Source: Pocillopora verrucosa (Eukaryota > Cnidaria > Anthozoa > Scleractinia > Pocilloporidae). Taken from it: DNA of 64,000 bases. This document shows positions 35,691 through 47,833 of the stretch, one piece after another. The stretch lies in contig NC_089312.1 in the NCBI RefSeq assembly GCF_036669915.1, forward strand, positions 17,230,317-17,294,316, written 5' to 3'. The position numbers and the translations under genes were made by a program. A model generated the notes under the pieces. That model had not been told where the DNA came from. It saw only the letters and a list, made by a program, of their open reading frames with translations, and made no database searches. How positions within the stretch are numbered: the first letter of the stretch is position 1; every line of letters starts with the position of its first letter.

Positions 35691-37910
35691 TGGTGTCACC
35701 CGAAATTTCTCTTCCTTAGTCTTGATCTGCGGTGCTAAGACTTGGTCCCCCGAAAAAAAAAAAAACTCTTTCGGACACTGGACTGTCTTTATGCGCTAAT
35801 CAGATGCATGTTTGACTTTCTACAAGAGATGGGAGACTTAAAGCTGACCCTTTTAGGGGCTGGTGTCACCCAAAATATCTCTCTTTCTTAGTCTTGATCT
35901 GTGATGCAAAGACTTGGTCCCCAAAAAAGAAAATAAAACTGTTTCGGACAATGGACTGTCTTTATGCGCTGATCAGATGTTTGACTTTGTTCAAAAAATG
36001 GGAGACTTAACGCTGGCTCTTTCAAGAGCTGGTACTATCACTCGAAATATCTCTCTTTCTCAGTCTTGATCTGTGATGCAAAGATTTGTTCCCCAAAAAG
36101 AAAATAAGGCTGTTTGGGACAATGGACCGTCTTTATACGCTGATCAGATGCATGTTTGACTTTGTACAAGAGATGGTAGACTTAAAGCTGGCCTTTTAAA
36201 GGGTAAGTACTTTCACCAAAAATATCTCTTCTTTAGTCTTAATCTGTGATGCAAAGACTTTGCCCCCCCCCCCCCAAAAAAAAAAAAAAAAAAAAAACTG
36301 TTTCGGACTCTGGACTGTCTTATACGCTGATCGGGTGTTTGACTTTGTACAAGAGATGAGAGACTTAAGGCTGGCCCTTTAAGGGGTTGGTACTGTCATC
36401 CAAAATATCTCTTCCTTAGTCCAGATCTGTAATGCTAAGACTTGGTCCCTAAAAAAGAAAATAAAACTGTTTCGGACACTGGACTGTCTTTATGCGCTGA
36501 TCAGATGCATGTTTGACTTTGCACAAGAGATGGGAGACTTAAAGCTGGCTCTTTATGGGGCTGGTACTATCACCCACTATATCTCTCTCTTAGTCTTGAT
36601 CTGTGATGCAAAGACTTGGTCCCCCACACCAAAAAAAAAAATGAAACCGTTTCGGACCCTGGACTGTCTTATGCGCTGATCGGTTGTTTGACTTTGTACA
36701 AGAGATGGGAGACTTAAAGCTGGCCCTTTAAGGGGCTGGTACTGTTACCCAAAATATCTCTTCCTTAGTCTTGATCTGTGATGCTAAGACTTGGTCCCCC
36801 CCCCCCCCCCAAAAAAAAAAAAAACTGTTTCGGACACTGGACTGTCTTTATGCGCTGATCAGATGCATGTTTGACTTTGTACAAGAGATGGGAGACTTAA
36901 AGCTGGCCCTTAAAGGGGCTGGTACTGTTACCCAAAATATCTCTTTCTTAGTCTTGATCTGTGATGCAAAGACTTGGTCCCCCCCCAAAAAGAACTGTTT
37001 TCGACACTGGACTGTCTTTATGCGCTGATCAGATGCATGTTTGACTTTGTACAAGAGATGGGAGACTTAAAGCCGGCCCTTTAAGGGGCTGGTACTGTTA
37101 CCCAAAATATCTTTTCCTTAGTCTTGATCTGTGATGCAAAGACTTGGTCCCCCCAAAAAAAAAAACTGTTTCGGACACTGGACTGTCTTTATGCGCTGAT
37201 CAGATGCATGTTTGACTTTGTACAAGAGATGGGAGACTTAAAGCTGGCCCTTTAAGGGGCTGGTACTGTTACCCAAAATATCTCTTCCTTAGTCTTGATC
37301 TGTGATGCAAAGACTTGGTCCCCCCCACCAAAAAAAAAAATGAAACTGTTTCGGACCCTGGACTGTCTTATGCGCTGATCGGGTGTTTGACTTTGTACAA
37401 GAGATGGGAGACTTAAAGCTGGCCCTTTAAGGGGCTGGTACTGTTACCCAAAATATCTCTTCCTTAGTCTTGATCTGTGATGCTAAGTCTTGGTCTCCCC
37501 AAAAAAAAACTGTTTCGGACACTGGACTGTCTTTATGCGCTGATCAAATACATGTTTGACTTTGTACAAGAGATGGGAGACTTAAAGCTGGCTCTTTATG
37601 GGGCTGGTACCATCACCCACTATAGCTCTCTCTTAGTCTTGATCTGTGATGCTAAGACTTGGTCCCCATAAAAGAAAATAAAACTGTTTCGGACCCTGGA
37701 CTGTCTTATGCGCTGATCGGGTGTTTGACTTTGTACAAGAGATGGGAGACTTAAAGCTGGCCCTTCAAGGGGTTGGTGTCACCCAAAATATCTCTTCCTT
37801 AGTCTTGATCTGTGATGCAAAGACTTGGTCCAAAAAAATAGGATAAAACTGTTTCGGACTCTGGACTGTCTTATGTGCTGATCAGGTGTTTAACTTTGTA
37901 CAAGAGATGT
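35691..37910 (+). repeat. ~172 bp satellite, 13 copies, with variable poly(C)/poly(A) tract
   Basis: The word ggactgtct or a close variant recurs at about 35780, 35953, 36124, 36312, 36481, 36661, 36839, 37009, 37180, 37360, 37524, 37698 and 37863, with spacings of 164-188 bases. Each unit contains tttcggacactgg, gcgctgatcagatgcatg, tttgactttgtacaagagatg, gagacttaaagctggccctt, atctcttccttagtcttgat and gatgcaaagacttggtcc, then a homopolymer run (c then a) whose length differs between copies and causes most of the length variation. Two unit types exist: one with gatcagatgcatg and one with the shorter gatcgggtg. Frames of up to 85 codons here are repeat artefacts. Confidence 0.95.
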
Positions 37911-38520
37911 TTTGTTTTGTTTTGTTTTTTTAATTTTAACACAGAATTCAAGGAAGAGTGGGATATTTAATCTATATTTACGTCTTGGATTTCAGTGGAC
38001 TATAATCGCCTCTATGAGGTGTCCAAGGCAAGTGGTTTGTTATCATTAAGCTGCACGCAATCAACTGAGGCAGAAGCACACAATATGAAAGCATCATTTT
38101 AGGTATTTAATGTCGCAGAACTGGGCCTCTCACAGCCCATGTTCAGTAAATCAGAATTTGTTTTTTTTTGTTGGTGTGTAATTTAAAAACAATCGCATTT
38201 CCTTAAAGTGCTGTCCCAGCGTTACCAGTTCAGTTTACGGCCCACACGCAGCTCTTCAACAAAATCGCTCAATGGATACGTTTATCCGCAACTAGCATAC
38301 AGTGGAACAAAACTCCTTACCGATAGCCAACTAATGTAATATAAAATTCTAGAGCTTTTTCGGAGCAAGAAGGGCTTGAATAAATTATTACGCCATAATG
38401 ATAATTAATAATGGCTGACAGAGGAGTTAAAGCTCAGAAAAAAGAGAAAGGGAGAGAAAAAAGAAAAATCATACATCGACGCAAAATGGTACAGCCCTTA
38501 CCAATGAAGATGGTCACAAT
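37911..38520. other. No gene seen
   Basis: Begins with a (tttg) run at the end of the satellite, then AT-rich DNA. A 23-base exon-like segment (37996-38018) has splice-like borders but no supporting context. Confidence 0.35.
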
Positions 38521-38688
38521 TTAAAAAGTGTTATTAAACACATAATCTTTTTCTCTGATGGAAGACTTGTCTGTTAGCGTGGCTATGTAGTCCATAATAA
38601 GTGCTGTTTTAAGATTTTCGTCCTTCGTTTCCACACAGATTACACGAAAAATAACCACGTCAATAAAGCAACCTAAGACAAGTTTCAT
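38521..38688 (-). CDS. Hypothetical 55-residue ORF, possibly secreted
   Basis: A frame from the ATG at 38688 begins MKLVLGCFIDVVIFRVIC and continues with a polar, charged segment to a TAA at 38521. The start is hydrophobic enough to act as a signal peptide or anchor. A cttaccttaccaag acceptor-like sequence lies just upstream, so it could also be a terminal exon of a minus-strand gene. The family is not recognised. Confidence 0.25.
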   Translation of the reverse strand: MKLVLGCFIDVVIFRVICVETKDENLKTALIMDYIATLTDKSSIREKDYVFNNTF

Positions 38689-38727
38689 CCTTGGTAAGGT
38701 AAGCACAACAAAAGATTGCGTGATGGG

Positions 38728-38728
<1 letters not shown>

Positions 38729-38764
<36 letters not shown>
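38729..38764. repeat. (TTA)n microsatellite
   Basis: An uninterrupted run of about twelve tta triplets. Confidence 0.97.
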
Positions 38765-39133
38765 TGTAAGAGTTGTCTGCCTTGTGGTGCCAGCATCTTC
38801 TAATACGTATATGTATTACGGCAGACGTTTGGTGAGCACAGGTTTTCAATCCTGTTCTGAAATTTTCCAACCATTCTTGGGAAACTGTTGGAAATACCTC
38901 ATCGACTCCTTAGTTTATTCCTGTGTGTTACAAGCCATATTTAATATATTCACCCGTATTTTCGTCTTTTGGATTCTGAAAAAAGTACAAATCATGGTTA
39001 TTGTTTTCGAGAGATTTATCAATGTACATATGCAATATGATAAACCGTTGTGCACCTCATGAAAAAAAGAAACGCAGAAACCAAGAAAAAATGGTAATTC
39101 AAGACGCAGTATGCTTTCCTTATCCCCTTACAG

Positions 39134-39225
39134 GAACCGCGAAGGTTACAAGTTTAGAAAGGTCATGGGAGACACATGTTGACATTACCGGGGTAATAAC
39201 AGTTGAACAGAAACTTGTTTTTGAG
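39134..39225 (+). CDS. Candidate internal exon, unknown gene
   Basis: Bordered by a good acceptor (ccttatccccttacag) and donor (gtgagt). Only one of three frames is open: two leading bases, then 30 codons, TAKVTSLERSW through VEQKLVFE, ending in phase 0. The composition looks coding. It may join the 39-base candidate exon at 41317-41355, which starts in phase 0. No family recognised and no start exon found. Confidence 0.35.
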
Positions 39226-41316
39226 GTGAGTTTATTTTATTGTTTAGTGCTAACATATTCATCGTTCTTTTTTGTTGTGGTGCAATGTGGTACTATTGAA
39301 TGCAACGAATGTCCAACTGTACAAAATTGTTGTTATACAAAATGAGAACATATTGTGCATTATATCATTACATCGTGGTTCACTCATAGTTCTTCTTTCT
39401 TCCTTCCTTAGATGTTAGGAAGAACGACCACGTCAAGAAACCAAACATAAATTGTCAATCTCAGAAAGGAAGCAAAAATTGGAGGTCGATCCACCTTCGT
39501 CCACAACTTGTGATCAAAGGCAGATTTTAGTATTTGTAAAGCTGCTTACCTCGTGTCAATAACACCGTGTAATACGCATGTGTGTCAAGACAGACATTTG
39601 GTTACATGAAACGCATGCTTATGAAAATAAATGTTCGTACCACAAGGTAGTCAACCTTTTTAAAGATTTAGGAAAATTGTCTACAAGAGGTGGGTGCGGT
39701 GGGGGAGGTCGGATGGAGAAAAACAACTGTCTAAATTTATTTGTAATATTACTATATTAAAAGATTTTAAGAAAAAGATTGTATTACCATTGTAATATAG
39801 ATTAAAAGATTGTATTGTAATACTGTACTGTAATAAAATTTTTCTGTATCAGAGCTAAGAAAACTTTCTAAAAGTGGCTGGTGTGGTTGTAGATAGTGGA
39901 CAGGAAACTGTGTATGGTTTCCTTCCAAGGTTGATAATTGCCAAGTGCCGTCTTAAAGAGGCGGGGGAGGGTGTGGTGGGGAATGGCGGACGGATCGGAC
40001 GGATCGAACCGCAATTTTTCATTTTATTCTATTGGGTGTCCGTCCAATTTTGCTTTCTTTCCAAGATTGATATTTGTCTCTGGTCTTATATTTAAGGTGA
40101 TCGTGTTCCTTGGTATCCAGCTTTGGGTGGTTGAACAAACCTGCAAAACAGGGAAATGAAATCAAGACCAAGAATTTGGGCCATAAAAACGTTGACCCCC
40201 AATTTTCTTGCCTTCCTTTCCATGGTCTTCTTGTATTTAAAGTAAATTAAATAAAATTAATAACGTCGAAGCTATCAGAGTAAAAGTTAAAGTTCTCCAA
40301 GAGAGATTGAAAATACTTTTTCCATTTTTTTTCTCCTTCTCTGGCGATCTGAAGTAGATTGCAAAACAAATATGTCTAATCACCTGAGGAACACAGGACG
40401 CCAGTCTTCAAAATGGCTTCTTCATCGAGCAAACCTTACTCCATTGTGTAGATGAGCTTTTCATCGATGTGATTCCTGTGGTAGCTTTTTTCCTCTGAAA
40501 AACAGCAAATTTCACCTGCTTTTCCTAATAGATTCTCTCTTAGGCCCAATCTTTATCGTTCGGCAATCTGCAGAAAGTTTAAGATTACAAATGTAAACTA
40601 CTTTTATATGGACGGACAGAAAATAAACGTAATATGACACAATACGAGACCAGGTTCAGTGTACTGCTTAAGTCTTTGAGTCTGAAAAAACCAGAAGCAC
40701 AAATGTATCAGAATGAAGAACGCATCTCTTTTATGACATTAACTAAACAGCGATGGAAAGAAAACAGAGAAGAGCGAAACTGTGAGCGAAGAGCTGTAAA
40801 ATCCTTCGGAAAACGTGAATTTTGCTTTTGACATGAAATTTGCATATCATAACTTCCGTTTAGCATGTGGCTTTCCGAAATGGCTTCACAATTCTAAATG
40901 CTGTAAAGTAAATTTTACAATAATTATTGACAACAAGAAAAACAATTAAGGCGAATTTTAGGCCATGGAGAACCACGTGCGGAGTTGTATGACGTGAATT
41001 TGACTGATTTAATTTAATTTTATTCATTTTTTTAACAATAAAATAGACAGTAGCTGACTTTCTAATTGCTTGAATTACATGTTGAAGAAATAAAAACAAA
41101 AACAGAAATAAGCGTGTTCTCTTTAACGTGTGCTCTATAAGATGGACTTGACGAAAAAAAGGAAAAGCGAAAAAGCGGGAAGATTTCAAGAAGTTCACAA
41201 AAGCGAAATCTTGCAGTTATTTTGGACCTTCGTGGAGTTCAATTTTAGTTTGCCCTCAAAGATAGAATCAACTTTTAAAGCTGTTTAAGTCCTAATGTGA
41301 TTTCTTTATTACAGAG
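39226..41316. other. Unassigned, between candidate exons
   Basis: AT-rich, with short frames only. A 65-codon plus frame at 40634-40831 is lysine/glutamate-rich with no recognisable domain. Confidence 0.35.
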
Positions 41317-41355
41317 ATCTCACCAAAAGACTACTTATCCAAGCAGGTTCAAGAG
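41317..41355 (+). CDS. Candidate 39-base exon, unknown gene
   Basis: Acceptor tttctttattacag with a tandem AG (acagag) and donor gtaaga. The phase 0 frame after the second AG reads ISPKDYLSKQVQE. Phase fits the end of the candidate exon at 39225. Function unknown. Confidence 0.3.
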
Positions 41356-44300
41356 GTAAGATGATAAACGATCAAAAATAAGTGGACAGCATCTCACTGT
41401 CAAACTGAACGTATAACTTGTAAAATATAACCATGGACTCAATAAGATGAACAGATTTCTAACCTGTAATCAGTATATAAATATATCATTTTGTAACCTT
41501 CAATCCTGGTAGAAATCATTGACTACTCTTTAAAGAAACCATTGTTTACCTGAAGAAGACAGTTTGAGCAAAACTTATTGGCAGGTGGAAACGTCTGCCA
41601 GCTTGATAAAGTGTGTAAATTATTTAGTCCTCAAATCTAAGGTAAAAAGCTTAAACTAGAAAAAAAAAAAGAAGGCAAAAAAGTGAACTCCATGTTACTG
41701 CAGAGTAAAACTCCATATCACTCCCCTGGTCAATTTTCCCACCATCCCTCTAAAGGGGAGAGAATTCGATTCTAACCGAAAATTCTAGCAGAATATTCTG
41801 GCCCAAAAAGCGGTAATAATATATCACAAACACTACACAATTATCTCTTAGTAAGCGTTACATCACCAAGATAAAACTTTCAAATAGCGAAGTAGGTAAT
41901 GGAAAGCCTTAATTATTATTGGTTGCAACACTTCTTTACCACAAAGAGCTAAAGGCCATAACGGCACTTTCTGCTCTAAAGAGCGAATAGGAACATAAAA
42001 ACTGCTTAACTGTATAGCTAGAATAGCTTGAATAGCTAGAATTCAAGAGTGCAAAATCTGTGTCAATTTGGCAAAAGATATTGATGTTAATAGACTTAAC
42101 TTCCCCCAAAGGCAGCTGACCTACCTTCTTTCTGCCCCATCCAGCCATGGGTTAAGGTTTTACATTGCAGTACAATGGGAAATACAGATCCCTAAAAGAA
42201 ATAGTACACAATTTTTTTGATGAATACTTGCTGTGAATGATCAGTGGAGTGGACATGTCCCTCCATAACAAGTAGTACTGTTGACTTAAGAGAAATTAAT
42301 TATACAAAAGCTCAAATTAATAAACCTTATTTGCTGGTTAAACATATAACAGGCTCTGTTTTTTGAAGCAACAAGCAAAATGTCTGCAGCTTGGAAATAT
42401 AATTAAGATTAAGTTATCCTACAAGAATCATAAATCATATTACCCTACAAACCAGTAAAATTGTAACCTTAATTAAAAGATCACCTAACTCTGAATAAAA
42501 CACACTCTTCACAATATCTATAGACCCCTTCTAGCACCTTATCTACAGTCACATGCTTCTTACTCTACAGTGAGTACTTTGCTGATTCATCTACTTTTGC
42601 GACTTCCTTAATATGCACACGATCCCCTTGTTTACAACTGCAAAGTTTGCCATTTTACCTTGAAAATTCTCTTGTTATGAATGTTTACCTAATCTGATGC
42701 GACATGGCACAATACCTACACTGTTAATGGTATTCAAATATTTTTAACTCGTCTACCACCCTCATTCTATAACAAAATCACCTCAGCAATACACATCCTC
42801 TGCACCCAATTTACCAGGTTGTATTGAATTCAAATCCACTACAGCTAAGACACCTCACAAAATGTGTTTTTAAAGGAAAATCAGCCAATCAGAATCATAA
42901 CAATTTACCATATGATTGTTCAAACATTTAATTTATCACCAATCATATAATCAATCTCATGTACTTGTATCTGTATCCCTTTTATTAAAATAGCTGATAA
43001 TGTGAAACTTTCTACCCATAGTGCTAGACTGTGAAAGTGATTTTAAGACACTGTCTGATGGACTAGTTAAAATATCTAAAGGTAAATTATTTCATAACCT
43101 AGTTGCAGCAGCTGACAAAGCCCTGTTACCCTAGGTTTTCAAGTTGGTCTTTTGAAATTCTATAAGATACTTCTAGAGTGCATGGGAGGGTAATATATAG
43201 ATGAGTCATATATGCAAGTACAAGATAATTCAATCCCTTGCATGTAAGCAATGAACTTTGATAACAATTTGCTACTCAACAAGGAGCCAGTGTAAGTGCT
43301 TAAAAATCAGAATTGTGTGTAGAGTTTGTTTAGTCACAAGGCACACAGCACAGCTTTGTCTAATGCACTGAGTAGCGTGTTATAATTGTTTAAATGACAA
43401 GTAACTCTTCCCACAATATCAAAGATCAAATACAGTATTGTGCAAGCAAATTTTGACAAAATTCCTGGCTTTTCATGACTTTTCAAGGAAGACACTGATC
43501 AGAACAGGCTTATGTCTTGTCTTTTCTGGTATAAAACTAAACTTTACAGGCCATGAAATTAATTTTTTTTCTGACAGCCACTTGGCTCCTAAATTTTTCA
43601 AAGTGGTAGCCAATTCAATAAAAGTTCATTGCCATTTTTAAAGACAAACAAAACCCTTTTTTCATTCTGTCAGCATTCTAGATAGACCCTTAAAATTAGG
43701 TTAGGAAAAAGATCTTTAACATGCCACAAAGTGGAAACTAGGGTAGATGATATACAATGTTCAAGCTCACCTAAAGCAAAGATTGCGTCTAGTTATCGAT
43801 TGAGATGTGTGTGCTATGTTTTGGACATAAACTTAACAAGGAAGTTTACCACGGATTTATCTTTGCAAATCTTTTTAATTCACTATATCTTGAGGTAAGG
43901 TTATGAAGAAGCATTCTAGTCACCAATTTGGAAACTAATTTTCAGGATTTGGTTTGCCAAAGTGAAAAATTTTGTCACATTGGAGCCTGTATTAGGCGCA
44001 ATTTTACGCCTTGCTTTAAGTCTTTATTCTTGGTAAGTTTAGTGAGTATTTCTCATTGTTTGTATTCATGACTTAACTCCAGCAAAGGAGTGTGTTTGGA
44101 AACCTGTTGTGTATTTCATGAATGTTATATAAAAGATGGATCATGTAAATCACATGGCAAACTATTGGGTCTATCCAGAGCAAAACTTCGAGCACTAGGC
44201 AGTAAACCGACGATTACTAGCCCAAATTTTGAAGTAAAAATTCAATGTAATATTCTCTATTCAATGGAACTTTCCCTCAAAAACCCTTGCATTGTCATTT

Positions 44301-44636
44301 AAACTTTCACACGAGATTTTGATGAAAATTAGTGAGGACAAAAAACGAAATTTGCACGTTTTGCTTGCGTTACTTTTGCATAATACTGTACAAGTTGAAT
44401 CAGTAGATATGATGTCCATACTATTACAGCTAAAGTTATAGCAAGGGATTCAAAGTATTGTCTGATTTCAATGTTGGTGAGTTTACATGGGTTTGATAAA
44501 GTAACCAACATACAGAAACTTTCTAAAGGCTGCTCTTAAGATTTCTTTTGATATCTATTGATTTCTTTCAAAAACTTCATTTCCCAATGTTGGTTGCCCA
44601 AACTTAGGGTGCCACTCATCTTCGATTGCAGCTTCT
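41356..44636. other. No gene supported
   Basis: 3.3 kb of AT-rich DNA. A minus-strand ATG at 42148 (MAGWGRKK, then gtaggt) has a donor-like end but no confirmed partner exon. A 70-codon plus frame at 44090-44302 is unrecognised. Confidence 0.4.
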
Positions 44637-44773
44637 GGTAAAATTTCCACACAACCCCATACTATTGTAAAACAAATCTGTTTTACCAATGGCAATTTAT
44701 TGTTTTTGTTATTGTTTTCTCTATCCAAGAACTGAATGCATAATGTAGTACGGGACTGTGCGGAAATTTTACC
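44637..44773. mobile_element. Fold-back element, 28 bp arms
   Basis: Left arm 44637-44664 (ggtaaaatttccacacaacc...) and right arm 44746-44773 are reverse complements with five differences in 28, enclosing about 80 bases. MITE-like; no coding capacity. Confidence 0.75.
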
Positions 44774-45919
44774 ATTGCGTTAAATCAATTGTGAAGCTAC
44801 CTCTTTTTCAGTAACTTGAGACATAAATTTGAAGATGAGACTGAACTTAGCACAATGCTTTACTGGTTTGTAAGATGTGTTAATTTGAGGCTGTAGCAAG
44901 GTAAAAAAGAGTACAGCCTTTCATTTGGATTATCAGGTGAGGGGACATTGTGTGACGCCAAACCTAAAGGATCCACTGAAGGATCTACAGAGTGAGTTTC
45001 TGCCCCATACAAAAAACCTACGCTAAAATTCACGAAGCCAGTAATATTAAATTTCACACGGGTGAAATAAATTAAAAAAACTGTAGTTTTTTAAAGTTTT
45101 CTTTACCTACCTCTTGCTGACAAGTTAACATCTGGCATGCATTTAGGAAACATGGTCTTCATCTCTCTGTTTTGCGGCCCCTCTTCCTTCCACCCTATAT
45201 TTAAATATCGCTAAGCCAAGGAAAGTTGCCGAGAAGCTGAGGGGCTTTTTACTTCCGGACCTTGTGCCAAAGCAAGATGTCATTTCCCTGCAGTTCTCAC
45301 AACCACCTGCCACTATGTTCTGCCATGTTGAAATGAACCAGACTATGTCCCAGCTCTCCTCCATAACGAGCAAACGCGCACGTTTCACGAACAACAATGC
45401 GCGAAAACGCGGGAATTGCAGATACTGCGCGGAAACACGTAAGGTTTTCAGACTCGACATGTAGGAAGAATTTTCATCATTTTCCTTACATATTTTTAAC
45501 ATATGAATGCTTACTCAGGACAGGCAAGGAATAAGGTTCAATGCTTACTAAATTTCCAAGTCAAGAATTTATCTTTCAGACTTCAAAAGTGAAAAAGCAT
45601 TTATTTTTTTACATCAATTCTGATTTTTTCATATTACATCCATTTTTAATTCATGGTGGTCCTTGTAATCTGATTGGCTCTCATGGGTGCAATCAATTCA
45701 CAAATAACACTATTTTTTGCTCTAAATGGCACCTTTTCCCAGCCAATAAGGAGACTTTACTAAAGTACAACCAATTGTTTGTTTAAAGAAACCAATCAAT
45801 TTGCAAGAAAAACAACTTTTGCAACTTTCTACAAATCAGCTCAAAACTAGATCTAAAAAACATTTGTACAGACTAAAACTCCTGTATCTGAGTGATTTCA
45901 AAATGGTTGTAATAAAGTA
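44774..45919. other. Unassigned, with overlapping ORFs near 45143-45502
   Basis: Two overlapping frames, 119 codons on minus (45143-45502) and 66 codons on plus (45264-45464), occupy a locally GC-richer patch. The plus frame ends RKRGNCRYCAETRK, a CxxC-containing basic tail that could be a transposase-type zinc knuckle remnant. I cannot decide between the strands. Confidence 0.25.
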
Positions 45920-46039
45920 GTAATTGAACTCCATGTCGTGCAATTTTGGTCTGAAATCATACTTGATTTCAAATCAATTTCATACTGTGCACTGATTTGA
46001 TTTTGAAATCAAACATTGCGCTCCACCCAGTTCAATTAC
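45920..46039. mobile_element. Short MITE-like element with inverted ends
   Basis: gtaattgaact at 45920-45930 pairs with agttcaattac at 46029-46039. The interior holds a second inverted pair (tgatttcaaatca against tgattttgaaatca). About 120 bases and non-coding. Confidence 0.65.
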
Positions 46040-46060
46040 CATTATACATCTTGATTGTAA

Positions 46061-46447
46061 CAGGATGATCCTAAGCAGACAGTCAAAGAAAAATTTCTAC
46101 ACTGATAATTGTGGGTTGATATCACTAACAACTCTTCCAGGAATGTTGTCTCCAAAGAAGCAGTTGTTCATCTTCAAAGAAATTGTTAAAGAAAAAATTG
46201 ATTTAAAAATTGAAGAGATAATTGAACTTGATAATTCATGACAATGTTTTACTAAATTGTTGTTGTTGTCATGGGGCACAGAAATGTGAAGGCAACAACA
46301 AATTGTAAAAAGGCTGATGTTTGGAGTGTTAGCCCTTCGCTCTGACAAAGGGCTAATGCTCGAAACGTCAGCTTTTTTACCCTTTATGGTGGCTAATTTA
46401 CATTTTCAACTCAGTTGTTAACACTAAATTACCTGCTATACTCTCTG

Positions 46448-46479
<32 letters not shown>

Positions 46480-46703
46480 TACTCCTTTTTACAATTTGTT
46501 GTTGCCTTCACATTTCTGTGTCCCATGACAATATTAATTAGTTCAATTATCTCTCCAATTTTTAAATCAATTTTTCTTTAAACAATTTCTTTGAAGATGA
46601 ACAACTGCTTCTTTGGAGACAACATTCCTGGAAGAATTGTTAGTGATATCAACCCATAATCATATAGAAATGTTTCTTTGACTGTCTGCTTAGGATCATC
46701 CTG
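46061..46703. mobile_element. Large inverted repeat (0.64 kb) enclosing a dispersed-repeat tail
   Basis: The outer 20 bases at 46061-46080 (caggatgatcctaagcagac) are exactly complementary to 46684-46703. The arms run inward to about 46313 and 46484. They are highly similar, apart from an extra segment of a few tens of bases in the left arm near 46240-46270 (attcatgacaatg...). The 170-base spacer contains the gaaacgtcag ... gacgcagcaccac ... agtttctttagaaactt blocks shared with 3495-3620. The frame at 46097-46348 is a by-product. Confidence 0.85.
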
Positions 46704-46881
46704 ACTTAAGGTGTGTATAACATCACTAGACATGAGTAAGGCAAGAAGTTAAACATGAGCTTTATGCATATGTGAACAAATCAAGCCATTATTCTCTCCT
46801 GCTCACTTTAATTAACTTTGATCATGAAGATCCCTTGCTTTTGCTTTCTTTCCAAGGCTAATATGTTTCCTTAGTCTAATT

Positions 46882-47833
46882 CTAGACTTTGTCTTTTATG
46901 GTGACAGCTGTAAAGAGATACAAAGAGTCATAAAGGCTTTTCCCAACAAAAGACTTGACAACATTTCAATGACAGGATATTAATTTGATACACATGCATA
47001 AGGACAAGAATTTATACTGTGTGTCAACCCACACTTTTTTTTCTTTATTGGGGGTTGACCTTTTCCCTTGGTATCTTACTTGAAGAGTAAGTTGCTAACT
47101 AAACTTCAAAATTGCAGATATAATATAAAACTTTGAATCTAGGTCATACATATGTTTCCCACCAAAACTTTAACTTCATGCATATCCACGCCTCTCAAGT
47201 GAGCCTTAACCACAAACTATTACATACAAACTTTTCCCCCCTTAAAACTTTCAATCTCACACACATTTTCATTGAACTGCACCACATAGTTACACTCATC
47301 AGAATAAAAAGCATTCTTGTCTTCTTTGACCTTCTTAAAAAACTTAAAACCTTTGTGGAACCTCGACGGTGTCTGAATGACAAAATGAATAAAAAGATAA
47401 ACTTTCAGACCTCTACAATTTTACATGAACATGTAACTCTCTGAAATGAGGCTGAGTCAGGAATAAAGCATTAAAATAAGCTCAAAAAATTTGAAATTGG
47501 CCTGTTTTATCCGCGTTTTTAGATCAACATATACGCGAGCGGTACTGTACTGTACGAATACTTGATTGTGACGCGACGATTGTAGCTATTGATACACATC
47601 ACTTTATCCTGAGAACGTAGTACTCGAGGTAACAACACAAATTTTAACGTACTTTTCGGCCAATAGCTGAGCAAGACTCCGGTTGGGATCTTGAAATATT
47701 TCAATCCTTCGGGGCAAGTTCACAGTTTTCACCTAAATGTCTCAACTCTCAATCTTCGAATGCAGAGAAACAATTTCCTACCATCTCCTCTTCCAGGCTT
47801 GTTGATTTTCTTGTCTCCTTCAGTTTTAGCCAT
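46882..47833 (-). CDS. Small three-exon gene, function unknown
   Basis: Assembled from splice signals. Exon 1 is 47782-47833 (donor gtagga). Exon 2 ends at 47228 (donor gtatgt) and starts at 47372 after a strong acceptor (tttgtcattcag) or at 47350 after cacaaag. Exon 3 is 46882-46907 after atctctttacag and ends in TAG. Exon 2 carries a clearly coding-like frame, FKFFKKVKEDKNAFYSDE through CEIESFKGGKV, and exon 3 adds SVTIKDKV in phase. With the 47350 acceptor, the first ATG (MAKTEGDKK) gives 66 residues. With the stronger 47372 acceptor, the first ATG gives only 26 residues and the long frame would start at the last codon of exon 1, giving 57 residues. The protein is basic, soluble-looking and unrecognised. 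It is head-to-head with the death-domain gene. Confidence 0.45.

Noticed and set aside
36771-37054. 85- and 68-codon frames on opposite strands in the 172 bp satellite
   Set aside because: They span repeat units and homopolymer runs whose length differs between copies, so the frame is not conserved from unit to unit.
47133-47444. 103-codon plus-strand frame over the small minus-strand gene
   Set aside because: The minus-strand exon in the same DNA has matching acceptor, donor and a phase-compatible last exon, whereas the plus frame has no splice support or domain.
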